From Typhlomys cinereus (Eukaryota; Chordata; Mammalia; Rodentia; Platacanthomyidae): a stretch of DNA of 64,000 nucleotides. The stretch is taken from the NCBI GenBank assembly GCA_023101885.1, contig JALPQD010000088.1:6465691-6529690 (forward strand), in the 5' to 3' direction. The notes under the pieces were generated by a model, which made no database searches, was not told the origin of the DNA, and saw only the letters and a list, made by a program, of their open reading frames with translations. Shown here piece by piece: positions 1 to 13,238 of this stretch (the first letter of the stretch is position 1; each line of letters opens with the position of its first letter). The position numbers were made by a program, and so were the translations under genes.

Positions 1-360
1 GTTGAACTACTCATCCCTGAATTACTCAGCCTGAAATTACAGCTCAGTCATCCCCTCCTTTCCTTGATCTCACCTTAAATTGTGGACTCCTTGCAAGTAT
101 TGACTTATTCTTGTTTCCCATACTTCACACAGTATAGAAGGCACAAGGAAGAGAGGTGGGTGAGCAAATGCTATCAGTCACATGATGAAACTCATCACCA
201 TTGTCTACATATCTTTTAAGAGCAAAGCATTTTCTCAGGATCAAGTTCCAGGTTAGCTTGATGGATAAATTGCTACCAATAAGAAGCAGAAGTCTCAGAT
301 ACTGTTAAATCTTTAGAAAATCTTTACTTACTCAGAGTACAAAAAATTCAATTAAAGGTT
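1..360. other. unassigned AT-rich sequence
   Basis: I see no gene, recognisable repeat or regulatory motif here. It is ordinary non-coding sequence at the window edge. Confidence 0.5.
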
Positions 361-672
361 GAGGAGACAGTTCAATGGATAAGACCCTTATGCTGTAAAC
401 ATGAGGTGTGGGGCTCAGATCTTCAGAATCACTGCAAAACGCAGGCAGAAGTGGTAGACCCTGTGGAAGCAGACAGGGAAGCTCCAGGCTAAGCTGGCTA
501 GCTAGCCTAACTGACTAGAAAGTTCTGGTTCAATAGAGACCCTGCCTTAAAAATAAAAGTAAAGAGTCAACTTTAGATCTCCATATGTATATTCACATCC
601 CTGAATACACACTCCCAGACATGTTCATCCCATGCACATACGAACATATGTGTATGCACACACATACACACA
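361..672 (+). mobile_element. old tRNA-headed SINE with CA-rich tail
   Basis: A degraded head of the 'ggagacagttcaatggataag' type (pol III A-box region) is followed by a B-box-like stretch and a CA-rich tail. This layout is typical of rodent B2/B3-like SINEs. The copy is diverged, so I do not name a subfamily. Confidence 0.5.
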
Positions 673-828
673 AAAATATTCAGTTAAGCTGGAATAATTT
701 CCAGTGATCTAATAACAGCCGATTGTTGACCAAAGTCAACAATCCTGTGTCATATACTTGAAGTGTAAGGAGGAAGTGGCACACAACAAGAGCTACTAAG
801 CAGGTGATAGAGCTATATATTTGTTCTT

Positions 829-1177
829 TGGCTTTTTTTTAACATTTTTTTTAATTTTTTTTATTATTTATTATTTATTCAATTGTGAATGTATGCGTGT
901 GTACACATGTATGTATGTGTGTATGTATGTGTGTATGTGTGTGTGTGTATGTGTGTGTGTGTGTAGAACCACAGACGAATTCAGGAACCACCATGGACCA
1001 CCTCCACCTCCTCCTTGTTTACTCTGCCCCGGGATTCACAGGCTTCGCCCTACCAGGACCAGAAATGCAGGCCGCCCCCGCTTCCGCCCGGCGTCTATAT
1101 GTAGGGTCTAGGATCCGAACTCAGGACCTTCTGCCTGCAAGGTAGAGGCTTAACCCCTGAGGCACCTCTCCAGCCCC
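829..1177 (-). mobile_element. young tRNA-headed SINE, reverse orientation (main family of this window)
   Basis: Read on the minus strand it starts with the head 'ggggctggagaggtgcctca', continues through the B-box-like 'gagttcggatcct', and ends in a (CA)n/AT-rich tail with AATAAATAAT. Target-site duplications of about 8 bp (TTGTTCTT) lie at 821-828 and 1178-1185. The head resembles rodent B2, but the body after it is unlike mouse B2. Near-identical copies recur at 28.4, 30.0, 41.7, 42.5, 43.4 and 58.1 kb. Confidence 0.85.
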
Positions 1178-1185
1178 TTGTTCTT

Positions 1186-2940
1186 CAGCTTAAGTGTAGT
1201 ATTTATTTCACAATTTATGTATAATAACAAAACAATGTATTATATGTATATACATTAATATGTGTAATTTTATCAACTGTAGCTCAATAAATCTGTGAGG
1301 AATATTAAAAATAGAAACCTTGAGGATTTATAAGAGATGGAGTCTGTCTCATGGCACAAGTTACATATTGAAGTCTTATTTAGTGTACTTGTGGACTCAC
1401 TCAAACAGAAAGCAAATGAGGAAGAAATGAAATGTACACTGCGCAATGTGTGAAAGATGTTTAACCTCTGATTTAAAAAGTTTTCCTGTAAAAAGGTAAA
1501 TATAACTTTAATTATTTAAACTTAAACTTGAAGGTCTTTGCAGAAAAAGAAAATATTTTAAGCTTATAAAGGTTGCTCTCTTAAAACCACACCCAAACAC
1601 TGAAGTACATGAATATCATCATGAATGATGAATGTGAACTAATATTTTTAAGACCGATTTTTAATAAACAAATTGTTAACAAGCCATAGTTGGAATTTTA
1701 ATATTGGGGTTTCCAATTTATCATTAATTTGAAGAGCAGGAGATACAGTGCTCCGTGATGACTCTAGTCTGTGAGTCATCCAAAGAAATAGCCCCAGAAA
1801 TAACACAATCGTTATTGGCAATAGAAAACCGGCAGGAATCTTAATGAGCCATTTCATCTAATGCCAAGGCCGTGACAGTATATAAATCTATACAGAATCA
1901 AGAAGAAAGTTCAATGATTTATTGCTTGGGGCTAGATTTAGCAAGGAATAGTAATAGTGACAATAAAGCAGTGTGTAAAAGACAAATTATATGTTGTTTT
2001 CATTTCTCTTTATTTTATAGAGACACATATTATAGGTGTCTTTCCAAAACTCATGTTAAAACTCAGACCTCAAGGCGGTGGTATTAAGAGGTAGAGTCTT
2101 TAGCAGTGATGAGGCCATGAGGGTTTGTGGGATTAATGTCCTTAACAAAGCAAGCTTTGAGTGCTGCCTTCATATCCTGCTCCTCTCCACTGTGACTGCA
2201 CAAGTTGTTCTTTGCTCAGCTCACTTCAGAAAGCAGCAACACCTTGAAGCAGGTATCTCTCACAAGATATCAGAGGTGCTAACACGTTGATATTGAACTT
2301 CCCTGCCTCTTTAACAAGGAGGAGTCAATTTCTATTGTTCATAAATTACACAAATGGATGATGTCTCGACTCTTAGAGGCTTTAATGATGGAAAATTCTG
2401 GATTCTGTTACCAAGTCAGTCACTCAGGAGCCATGTAAGTTTGCTCATTTCCCTGAGCCTTCAATCTCTCTTGCTTTATGCCTTACCTTCAAGTCTCTTG
2501 AGCAACTCTGAAAACATATTTCAGTTCTAAGTTCAAATGTTTGGTTCCATAAATATTCAGCTCCCTGTCCACTCTTAAATCTACCCTAACTTACTTGCCT
2601 ACCCCCCAGAAGTGCCTACCTAACATTGTCTACCTACCATAGCACTTCTCAGGTCAAATGTCTGTGGATTGTCCTTCTCCACCTGTGCTCTGTAAGCTTC
2701 ATAAGGGGAGGATTCTCCCTGGTGACTCTGACATTGCCTCATGCTCATCAGGCACACTATAAACATTTGTGAAATAAAGTATTTGGGATGTTTCACGGAA
2801 CGTTGCTATCAATGGGAATCTATTGATCATCTCACTGAGGTTGAACTTGGCTTATGTAGAAGTTCAATGCGAGAATCCCAACTTAGTATTATTTCTGTTC
2901 CTGCTGAACATCCTACTGTATCAAGACCAAAGGAATAAAT
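1186..2940. other. unassigned AT-rich sequence
   Basis: About 1.75 kb of AT-rich DNA. A 69-codon minus-strand ORF at 1648-1857 begins with a hydrophobic stretch, but nothing around it supports a gene. No repeat family was recognised. Confidence 0.4.
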
Positions 2941-2989
2941 TCTTTCTTGACAGGAAAACATATCCACATTCACAGATAAGCTTCTCTTA

Positions 2990-3357
2990 TCAGATAGAAA
3001 AAATTATACAATCCAAGATATTGCCTTTCTCGCTTAATGAACTCATCTCAAAGGTGCATCGCACAGGATTGTCTGTGCTTTCTGCTATTTTATTAACTTC
3101 TCCCAAAACTTCGTCTACAAAACCATGACGTGCTCTGAAGTGTGGATCGAGCTCAGGTTCGATTAGCCCACTTTCTGCACTGGGTTGGTTACCTGCAGCA
3201 GGGCCACCTTCCATCCATCCCTTGATTCGCTGGTGGATCTTTTCTACTCTGCAATACCACTGGAAATCAGAGTCTTTTGATTCTGGCAGACAATCTCAGT
3301 TGACACCTTTTTTCTCTGCTATAACCACTAGCTCCACAGCTATCATGGTCTTCTCGC
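2990..3357 (-). pseudogene. coding-like segment, unidentified; possible broken exon or retrocopy
   Basis: On the minus strand one reading frame runs from an ATG in good context (ACCATGA) near 3355 to the stop at about 2990. It is interrupted by a single TGA about 17 codons in. The translated text looks protein-like: mixed charged and aromatic residues, including FQWYCRVEKIHQRIKGW and ELDPHFRARHGFVDEVLGEV. I do not recognise the protein. There are no clear splice sites at either end, and the frame closes with two adjacent stops. It could be a processed pseudogene fragment, a decayed exon, or chance. Confidence 0.3.
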
Positions 3358-3359
3358 CT

Positions 3360-6340
3360 CTCCTCCCCCCCCCCAAAAAAATCTGGAAAACCTAAAACTA
3401 GCTCCTATGACCCTCCTGATTTCTCCTGCCTTGGTGGTTACTCATAATAACCAATATCAAAAACAGAAAGGGAGCTGAAATAATAATAAAAAATGTATTA
3501 ATAATAAAAAAAAGCAGGGGATGGAAAAGTCTTTCATACAAGCAAACGGCAAGAAGACAAGTCCCCACTGTGTTTCACCACCTAAACTCCTCTTTGTCCA
3601 TCTGTGAGAATCAAGAATCAAAACACAGACTGGAGCTACAGCCCAGGGGCAGAGCACTTGACTTACATTTACGAAGTCCCCAGAATCACACACAAGTATC
3701 AAAATATAAGTGCAAATGGTTTGGTTGTGATTTTATTAATGCCCCTGTTACTATGCTTACATGTGAAAATCATCCTCAAATCATAATTAAAAGTAAACAG
3801 GATAAAATTTTAAATAACTAGAACTAGAAACTACTAAAATTTAGGAAATATTATTTTAAACGATTTCTGGTGTCTGGGCCCAATCTACCAACACAGAGAT
3901 GAGTCATCAGAAGTAAATGATAATAATAATATCCGAACATGGACTGAATTCTCCAGTCAGGAATTTCCAAGGTGACACCTGATAGGTACTCACCTGATGA
4001 GAGAAAACATGGCAAAAATAAGAGTTATCTGACCCTGCAGAATGAAAATGCTTAGAACTACATAGCAAAAGATGCCAAGGCCATAAAACCCTAAAGCAAC
4101 TCATTCCTTTCTGCAGCAGAAGGTTTACCACAACTGTCTGAGGACAGATCTCCCCTATTAAAGAAAGAGTGATGCTTGATGCTGCAGGTCTTGCTGCAAA
4201 GGGCAGATTTATTTGCTGAAGAGTCATCGGCAAAGTATCAGGGACTGGTGAGGTCAGTAAACAAACAAAACCATTTCCTCACAATCTAGGAAGTCCAAGG
4301 GCTGGTTTCCTTCTGGGTGCTTCTCTTTAGCTTGCAGATGGCATCTTCCACATTACCTCCACTCGGCCTTTCCGTACATATTCATGACTGTGCCCAACTT
4401 TCCTGTTCTTGTAAGGACACCAGTCATACTGAATTTTGGCCTTCCCTAAAGATTTCATTTTAACCAATTACCTCCTTAAAGACCCAAACTTGGCTACGCA
4501 GTGAGGCCCTGAAGTCTAATAAGATTTCAACATCTGAATTTGAAGAAGAAACACAACTTAGCCCACAACAGATGGTCCTGCTCAACACATGGGATTATTT
4601 TAAATCCTGTTGGAGGCTTATGCATGTTCTTCATATTGTTAAAAGTTAATCGAGGTTGTTCTATTCTTCATTCTCACTTACCACGAACACGTGAAACAGT
4701 GAGAATCATGCCCACTTGGCTAGTAAACTGAAGGTTCGGTACCAGGCCCACAGAACTCAGCAGTCTGTGCCACAGTGAAGAAGGCTCCAGACAGAGAGAC
4801 GGGTTTAGAAACCCAACATGCAACTGAGTCTCACTAGAGCTGAGACTGTTCAGCAATACAGAACGAGTGCACTTCCCTCAAAGGGTTATTAATGGAGTCC
4901 AAACATAAGATGGGTGAAGGGATCAGGATAAGATGGTCTTCTACTACCAGTATCAGTGCCGTACAAAGGACTCCCTCCACAGACCCCCTTCCACGTCAAA
5001 AAAGAAATAATTTGGCAAATAAGCAGCAACAGCACAAGGACATAGAACCCGGAATGGAGAACACTGTCCTCATTAGCTCCTCTATCTACTTCAGACTAAA
5101 AAGCCCAGGAGTGTGTGCCAGCCACTAACCTCCAAAGTCCCTGACCTTCTCCCTTATGCAAGAGGGAAATGTCAGCATTGAAACCAATGGACAGAGATAG
5201 GAGAGAAACAGGGAGCTGGCACTGGCACAAAGCCCAAGTCACTTTGGGTCTTACCACAGCCTGGGGCTGGACACAGGACAGTCGGCTTCACACTGCCCCC
5301 AGCCCCAGCTCCTCAGGCCTGGTTGTGTTCAGTCACAAAAGCGAAATGAGGGGGAAAGCCTGTTTCTTCTCCACAAGTTTCTTTTTACAGACCAAATTTA
5401 AGTACAAATCTCCAAATCTGCAAAGCTGAAAACATTTTTTTTTACCAGAATGAAGCAGAAATTAGAATCTGGAGAGGTCCAGAAGGTGGTTACCCTCCAG
5501 CTTCTGCTTGGTAATTTGGGCTTCTATGAGTGCAGAGTTCCTCAACCTTAACCCTGACCTCTCCACCCCACCGAGAGTTTGGCGCCTCCGGGCTTCCATC
5601 CTTCTGCTGAACAATGTCTCTGTACGGAAGGCATTTTTCAAAATCTGAAGCATCTGTAGTGAAGCCTAATGTGCCAAGCTCAGCACATACCACGCACCGA
5701 GGGCAGCTGAGGGCATATCTAAGAAACTTGACCTCGCAGTGTTTTTCCTATGTGCAAAGAAGCAGTGAAACCACTGACCCCAAGAAAACAGCCCTCGGCC
5801 AGCAACTGCCTGGCCAGTTGAAAGATAAAACTCTAGCTCCTTTCCTCTCAGTTGGATGCCTCTCTAGGATGATCTAAGTATCTACGGCTTCCCAGGATCC
5901 TCCCAGGAAATGAGTCTTAGTTGGCCCAAGAAACGAGCAGCTTGAGATTGACCCTTGACTATCTCCTTTATCTCCCCTGCCTTACTTTCCTATGACTTCG
6001 CTGTGACCTTCTGGGGAGCCATACTCTACAGCAACATCTTGCACAACTCCACAAAAATCCCACTTTCCAGAAAACTTCTTCACCGAGGTCTCTCAGGTCA
6101 CTTCCCATCATGTTTTAATGCTACTTGAATACATTTTAATCTTGTTCTCTAAACCTCATGTTTTCTTTTAACTATGGATTCTGAGAAAAGGAAAAAAAAA
6201 CTTTTACATGGCTTTGAATTTCCCATGTTGCTCAGAGTATCATCTTATATAAACTAGATGCTCAATAAATATGTCTTAATGAAGGAGGAATTAACCATGC
6301 CAATCAACATGAAAGTCAAGTTCTTTATTTAATCTAACCG
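3360..6340. other. unassigned non-coding sequence
   Basis: Apart from one short ID-like SINE (3628-3706), I see nothing that supports a gene. Open frames here are under 110 codons and show no family resemblance. Confidence 0.4.
3628..3706 (+). mobile_element. ID-like SINE (tRNA-Ala type head)
   Basis: The segment follows the ID/BC1 pattern: 'ggagctacagcccaggggca', then 'gagcacttgactt', then 'ccccagaatc'. That is an A-box followed by a B-box remnant, about 75 bp long. It is diverged. Confidence 0.55.
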
Positions 6341-6344
6341 AAAC

Positions 6345-6800
6345 TTCTTTTTTTATTTTATTTTTTCCTCTCATACAAACTTGATAAGTACCCCATTCCC
6401 CTCCCTCCCTCCATCCCTCCCTCTCCCCTTTTCCCCTTTCTCCCCCTCCCCTTTCTCCCAGTGCCCCCTTCCCCTTCCCCCCCATTCCTGGAGCATCCTT
6501 TAGTGTGCATGTCAAACTTTCCTCTGGGTCCTCCTCTTCTGATGAGGTGTGAGGACTCAGTAGCATTGCCTAGAGCTCTTTTTTGTGTTCCCCTTTAGTA
6601 CAGGAACACTATTGTGGCTCTTAATCCCTTGCCTCTAAGGATCCTAGTGCCTGTGATCCATGCTAGACTTTGGGAGGGTCATTGATATGTTGGTAATTGA
6701 GCAGGTCATGCAAAGTCCTATTATGATTATTTCGGCCCTAAGTTGTGTGGAGTATCTTGCATATCGTTGCTCCTCCCCATCTTTAGGCTCTTACAATCTT
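6345..6800 (-). mobile_element. L1 3'-end-like fragment with CT-rich tract
   Basis: A T-rich start, an 'acttgataagtaccccattcc' stretch and a long C/T-rich tract resemble the reverse complement of rodent L1 3' UTRs seen elsewhere in the window. The block at 36.08-36.35 kb has the same layout. The family call is tentative. Confidence 0.4.
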
Positions 6801-6880
6801 ACCGAAACTGAAACTTCTTTGGATGGCTGTTTTTGTCTTTCAAAAACACTGCATGAACTGCTTTTAATGAGCAAATTACT

Positions 6881-6883
<3 letters not shown>

Positions 6884-6922
<39 letters not shown>
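6884..6922. repeat. (GT)n microsatellite
   Basis: Nearly pure GT dinucleotide run of about 19 units. Confidence 0.95.
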
Positions 6923-6924
<2 letters not shown>

Positions 6925-6959
6925 TGTTTCTATAAATTAGTATAATCTAGATAGTCATC

Positions 6960-7285
6960 TTAATAGAACACCCCTGAGTCTCAGAAAATTATAACCAAGA
7001 TCTCTTGCGAAGTGGTTGTTGGAAGACTCGGACCATAATCTTCTGGGCAGATAAGATGAAGAGGACTGATTCAGTGTTTCGACATACTTTGTCAGCCTAG
7101 CAAGTGAGAAAGTTGCCCCTCTCTCAGAAATTCCTGTGGTTATGTTTTTGCCAGTTCCCCCAGCTCCTGATGTCGGTATGAATTGTCCTGCCATGCTGAC
7201 AAAGTATAACTGAATATCATAAGTAATAATAAACTCCTTGTTCCCTTAAGTCATGTGGCCATGTGTTTATCAGCAACATGAGGAG
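6960..7285 (+). mobile_element. partial MaLR-like LTR
   Basis: Contains the 'aataaactccttgttccctta' polyadenylation-signal region followed by 'catgtggccatgtgtttatcagcaac'-type sequence. The same end is found in the better-preserved copy at 36363-36781. The 5' half is diverged or missing. Confidence 0.5.
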
Positions 7286-7329
7286 AAATTTCAATACCAT
7301 GCAAGTGTGAGAATAGAGTTCATATCCCC

Positions 7330-7555
7330 AAAACCATGTGAAAGCCAAATACACATTGCAGCTGCATGTAATCCTAGCCCTCGGGGGACAAAGGAAGGAG
7401 AGGCTCAGAGCCAGTGGACAAGCTCTGGGTTCAACTGAGAGAACCTGCTTTGATAATAAAGTGAGGAACAATCAAGGAAGCCAATCAATTGACCATTTGG
7501 GGCCTATACACTCACATATGTGCACATGCACATATACACACATTTTTAAAATTAC
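7330..7555 (+). mobile_element. SINE remnant (B1/B4-like)
   Basis: 'tgcatgtaatcctagccctc' and the following 'agaacctg' match the order of a rodent B1-like unit. It is followed by a CA-rich tail. Highly diverged. Confidence 0.4.
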
Positions 7556-7570
7556 ATAAAACTACTCTCT

Positions 7571-7867
7571 TCATGGCCAGGGAGATAGATCAGCAGGTAA
7601 AAGTGCACAAGCCTGACAACCTGAGTTTAATTTTTAGAACCTATGTCTTAAAAACAAAAAGCCAGATAGGACATATGCTCCTGTGATCCCAGCACTACTG
7701 TGAGATGGGAGACAGAAATAGGAGAATTGGTCAGAAGCTCACTGGACACTTACACTGGAATATGCTGTGGTGGAATCAATAAGAGATCCTGTCTCAACAA
7801 AGTTGAAGTAAAAAAATAACATCTAAAAGCTCTTCTAAACCTCCACAGGCATATGTGGTATGCACGC

Positions 7868-7940
<73 letters not shown>

Positions 7941-7985
7941 TAAATAAATAATAAATAAATGAAAAGTTAGATAAATAAATTTTTA
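7571..7985 (+). mobile_element. tRNA-headed SINE with (CT)n(CA)n tail
   Basis: The head 'ccagggagatagatcagcag' is followed by a 'cctgacaacctgagttta' B-box-like stretch and a B1-like 'gtgatcccagcactact' segment. It ends in a CT/CA microsatellite (7868-7938) and AAATAAATAAAT. This looks like a composite tRNA plus 7SL-type element. Confidence 0.55.
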
Positions 7986-10900
7986 AAACTTCCTTCTTCA
8001 GACCTCTACTGAAAATCAATGGGAAACTGCAAAAGGCAGGTATTGCTACCTAACTTGGATCATTCAACTTGTGTGGTGTTCTAAACCACACCCTTTCCTC
8101 TGCCTTTCAGTTCTGAAACTAACAACTGAATCATCCCCCATGTTCCCACTACTTCTCCAATCGCTTTGTCGCCTTCACAGGTTCCTCTTCCTTTCCTCAC
8201 TTCTCACCTACCTTTCCAGCCCTCCCTATTCTACTTCCCCCCCTCATTTACAGATACCTTTATCATTAATGGTTGCATGGAAGTGGCTCCCAAGTCTCTT
8301 TTCTCTACCTCCCATTTCTCTCCTGCAGTTTTACCCACTTTACTTCTTAGAAGAAATCCCAAGGACAACTCAAAGTCCCTTAAATCGATGGTGTCAATTC
8401 TGAAGTCACATTCTCCCCTTCACTGCTTAACTTGTTCATTTCCTGAAGCTGCCCATCTCAGCTGAATGCCGCCAGTCACCTAACTTTCTAATCAAGGCAC
8501 TTCATGGGCTTTGACTCATGTTCCTGATGTGTCATCCCCATCAAACCAGCCTAATGATTTTACCAACTCGCTTTTCTTGAAAGCATTCCCTTTCCACCTC
8601 TTAGCACTATCTGAAATAAGACCTCTGTTTATTCTTCCTGATTTTTCATAGCTTTGGAGATGACTGTCAAGAAAGTAGACATAAAATTCCAGATCTTCCA
8701 TGATTTGTTAAATCTAAAGGGAAAAAAAATCCTCTAATTTCACTTGTACTTAGTTGACTTCGAGGCCACTATTTTAATGGTCTCCCACTAGCTCTGATGT
8801 ATGTAATGCCTCTGCTATGTGGGTTATAAAAATCAGTAGCTCCCTAGATTACTTTTCAGGAGATTTGAAGGCTTCTAACTCTTCTTGAACCCATGGATAT
8901 CCTCTTAAATAACTGGAATAGCCTGAAAAGGTGCGGAGTCTCTGTCTTTATGTTGTGTCTGCCTTTTTTGCTGCTTTAACCTTTGGGTAACCTTTGGAAT
9001 GTTAATCAATAAGAAATGGTCTGTCCAGAATCAATCTGATTTCACTAATCTCTCTTCAAGGTTAAATAGCATGACCAGAAATATCAGACCTTGAGAGGAG
9101 TAAAAAGAGGTGGCACCAAGTTTCTTAAACACTACCTGTTCTCAGGAAAGACATGCATATCACTCCTCCTTTGTCAATAATCATTCTCCCTCAGTATTCC
9201 TTTCCTACATCCATAATCCTTCCACTTTTTAAAGCCGAAAGGTGGTTATGTAAGTGAATCCCCCTCTCTTCTCTTCTTTGACCACTGATCTAGGGAATGA
9301 ATTTCCAGACTTTTCTTCTAATCTCCAATGAGTTGGGCTGTCCCCTAGACTTAGCTCTTCTAAATCATCTCCCTTTGTATTTGCCCTTGTGATTTATAAT
9401 AAAGCTCCATTTTCCCTTCATGTAACAAATTTCTACATGGCCCTATCTTCCTTGTACACATTCTGTCCCATGCACATCTCTACCTTCTTCCATTCCCTGC
9501 CATTTTCCATCATTTGCCTTCCTGTCCATCACCTGTTGTATACAAGGTGCCAACATCACCCATTCCGAGATGCCTTCTCACATCCCTCCATCCTAAAGAA
9601 GTGCACCTTTCCTGGGCGTGACTGTTAACTGTGAAGCAGAAACTTGCAGGTGCATCCAGAAGATTGTGTCCTTCAAGAGGACGCTGACATCCCTTCAGGC
9701 TGTTTTTATTACTGTGGTTTCAGACAAGGCTCTCCAAGAAAACAAGGCACCAGGTTAGAACCAAAACTGCTGAGTCACCTCCCAGGTGACCTTCAATAAC
9801 CTTTGCTTATTATAATTTCATTGTAATGCTAAATCCTGAGTATGCCCATCCACCCTTTCTGAACATGTGATATATGAAGAATCATGTTCATATGCTCTTG
9901 AATTAAGCACGCTCAGGAATGTGCCTGTCTACATTATAATGACAACTTTCTCCAATATAAATTTGTGACAATTCATTTCAACTCTTCCAAACACTCTTTT
10001 TGCCTCCTGTGTTTAGAGAAACACTGCTTGGGGAGTTATCCCCAGTGCTGCTTTTACTTGGTGCAAGTAATGAAGCTTTCCTTACCAATTGTTTCTTACT
10101 AGCTTTCCCCTTAGCACCTTTAGCACATTTCATGATCTTCTAAAGTTATATTGTCTATCCATCTTCCCCATCTAGATTCTAAATTCTTTTAAACAGAGAT
10201 TATTCACAATCAGTATCAACCTTAGAACCTTTGCATGTTAAATGCTAGTGATAAATAACTTTCAGTATGTCTCCAAAACTTTCAGTTATCTCTTTGGTTG
10301 GAAGGCTCTGCTGTGACCATATTTTAGTATTCAATATACGCAGCTGATGCAGTATTGGTGGTGTGAACATAGCTGCCCTTCAAAATGTACTGCAATGTTG
10401 GCTGCTATCATCGTGCCAGCTCTGGAATGATGGCTTCCACTTCAGGAAGCGTTAAATAAATAGAGGACTAAAACAACTAAAATTAGCCACATCTCAGTAC
10501 TGGAGATAGACTAAGATTTGGCAAGACAATCTTTTATGCAGACGCGCTGCTGACACAGCATGGCGAAATGGAACTCAACCAAAGAGGAGAACCTGCAAAT
10601 CTCTTTAACACAGAAATTCTGAGTTCTGCTGACTCATTCTGACTTAAAGTCGCAACAAAGCATAAGGAGCATCCAAGCTGATGCTGCTTTTTTTTTCTGC
10701 AAAGCTGACAGGACTTAGCATACAAGGAATTTAATAGTTGTTCTGTATTGTCTTCTATAACTCCTCAGATATTAGTTATGGTCACCTGCATTATAGTGTC
10801 TGATAACACTGAAAAAATGCAGTACTGGTTAAAAAACACTAAAGAAAACCATGCAGGGAATCTCTTTCACCAAGGCCTTGGTGCTACCTCTATTTGAACT

Positions 10901-11808
10901 CATCGGTGCTGGCAAAGGCAACATGTCTTGTTGACACTATATACAAAAACATCTGTACAAATTTTTCCAATTTAGGAAACAGCATTTAATTATTAACATA
11001 AAATATACACAGAGACTATTGCATGAATTTTCAACAGTTCTAAATAGCAAGGAACCCATATTAGTGCAAATTATGAAGCAAAGACCCTTTTCAAAGTAAA
11101 TACTTGCAAGTCATGACTTACTTTGCTCTTCCTACATATATCATGGGAACTGCATCATAAGAGGTAAGATAGAAGAAATCTCTAGACTAAAGTCTAATTA
11201 TGCTTCAGCTAATGACTTATGTTCCTTATATATAGTGATAATTACAATTAAAATTTGATTAATAAGCATTACTTCAACTATGTACTCCATTTAAAACCAG
11301 AGTATGTAAGTTTTCTATGTGAGAAATTTATCATGTTAAATGTCTTCTTTCAGGAAAAGGAAATAAAGACAGAATTTACTATACAAACTTCATACGATAT
11401 TTAATCACCTGGAAAATATCAGTTGTTTCAACAACAGACATTATTTCACCTAAGCCTGTATATTAAAAAGGAAGTTTTACTGTACCTGCTCCTTGAGGAA
11501 ATTATTACTGTGTACTTACTTGTTCAGTATGAGGTCAAGAATGAACTTGGAGCCAAAGGCTTCAATCTGGAAGCTTGCCTGGGCCAGATGGACAGCCTAA
11601 ATGAAGAAACAGAAGAAACCTTAACTTATTTCCTGTCTTTAAGACTGATTACAACAATCATGTCAAGAACGATAGTGAACAGAGTCACCATTTTATGAAC
11701 TGCTTGATTTCTTTACGGTTCTTCATGTGGTCATTTGTTTCTTTAAAGAACTGGGTGTGTTGTCAGGATTTCACTGGAAGACCTAGATATCTTAGCAGTA
11801 AAGAACTA
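7986..11808. other. unassigned AT-rich sequence
   Basis: About 3.8 kb with no recognisable gene. Short CT-rich segments occur around 8.1-8.5 kb and 9.4-9.6 kb. No splice-bounded open frame with protein-like composition was found. Confidence 0.4.
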
Positions 11809-11820
11809 ATAAGAGACAAG

Positions 11821-12110
11821 TTTTTTTTTTAATTCTTTGACACTTTCATACATAAATACGATGAATCTACCCATTCACACTTCCCCTTCTGTCCCACTTC
11901 ATATGTTCTCCTTTCTAGCCAGTCTTCCTCCTATTTTTATGCCTTTTTGCATGTGTGACCCACTGGGTTTCATCTGGGATGTCTACTCTGACAGTTGTCT
12001 GAACACCTGCTGGGGTTTGAATGACCCATCAGTGGGTAAATCATTGCTTCTTCAAGGAATCAACCCCACTTTCATAAAATCTGCACCAAAGTTAGTCTAA
12101 CAATTTCACC
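11821..12110 (-). mobile_element. rodent L1 3' UTR fragment
   Basis: A poly-T start is followed by 'attctttgacactttcatac', then 'tgtgacccactgggtttcat'. These are the reverse complement of the conserved 3' end of rodent L1 ('...ctcagtgggtc...' to the A-tail). The element is 5'-truncated, about 290 bp. Confidence 0.7.
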
Positions 12111-13238
12111 ATGGATAAGGAAAAATCTCAAGAAACAATATACTTACCTGAGAGACAACCAGTGTTTTAAAATAAACCCACAAAGATAAAAATCGCAATA
12201 CATTCTGCTGGACTTTCAAAGTGACCTAGATGAATTATGCAAAACTCTAATTAAAGCTTAATTTCAGCCTATTTTGTGCACAAAATGAATGTTCCTGCAC
12301 ACCTAACTGCAAAATCATGTCAGCGCTCTGCTCTTCAGCAGAAATTGGAACTTTCTCTAGAACTTCCTTTAAATGATATATCAGCAGAATGTGACAATAT
12401 AATACATTGTAGCAGTCTTCTCACTTCTGAAAGCAATTAACGCTTAGTCTATGGGAATATTCTAAGCTTATGTTCCCCTTCAAAAGCCGTGCTTTTACAC
12501 ATACTGCCATTATATGGATTATTATATATATGGATTCAAAATACAATAACAATCCCATCTGAAGTAGAATGATATCTACCAGGTGTTAAAGATTAGTGCA
12601 GCTCAAAGAAGCACCTTGAATAAGTTAAATTAACAAATCAATGAAGAGTTGTTAAAGTCTTGTCCAACATAAATTTTTCCTTTGTTATCCTCTCAGTTTT
12701 AAAAAAAAATAGCAAGGACATATGCAATATCCACATCCCACCCCAGACTCACAAAAGTCCTAGCTCCAGTTTGCATTCCTAAATCAGTGGAGGTCCCAAA
12801 TGATGTTGGAGATGCTCTAAATTTTAAATAATGAGAAAGAGATTTCTGAACCCTAACAACATCAGACACCACTCCTAATGCTAAAGGACCATGTAGAAAA
12901 AGCTCATCACACTTTAAGAATGTAAATACCAGAATAAAAGAGAAGGAAGCATCTATGTAAAGCATGGTCTCAGTCACCTGAAGCAGATTCTTGATCCAGT
13001 ACAAGCACCACACAGACTTTATATGAATTCATTTGCATCTTACACCATTAAACTTTGTCCAAAAACCTTTGTATGGATGAATAAATTTTAGAAAGGAGAC
13101 TTTTCAGCTATGGATTCCAAATGTCTTTTTCAAAAATATGTGAAACTTACTTTCTGAGAATCTAAGTCTATAAGCTTGTTTCCTTCTAAAATTACTTCAG
13201 AGTAAAGAAATGTTCAATCATGGTAACCTGGCCTAAAG
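12111..13238. other. unassigned AT-rich sequence
   Basis: No gene recognised. A 104-codon minus-strand ORF at 12699-13013 lies here without any family resemblance or splice context. Confidence 0.4.

Noticed and set aside
1648..1857. 69-codon ORF (-) starting with a membrane-like segment
   Set aside because: Too short, with no splice sites or family match; AT-rich context makes chance likely.
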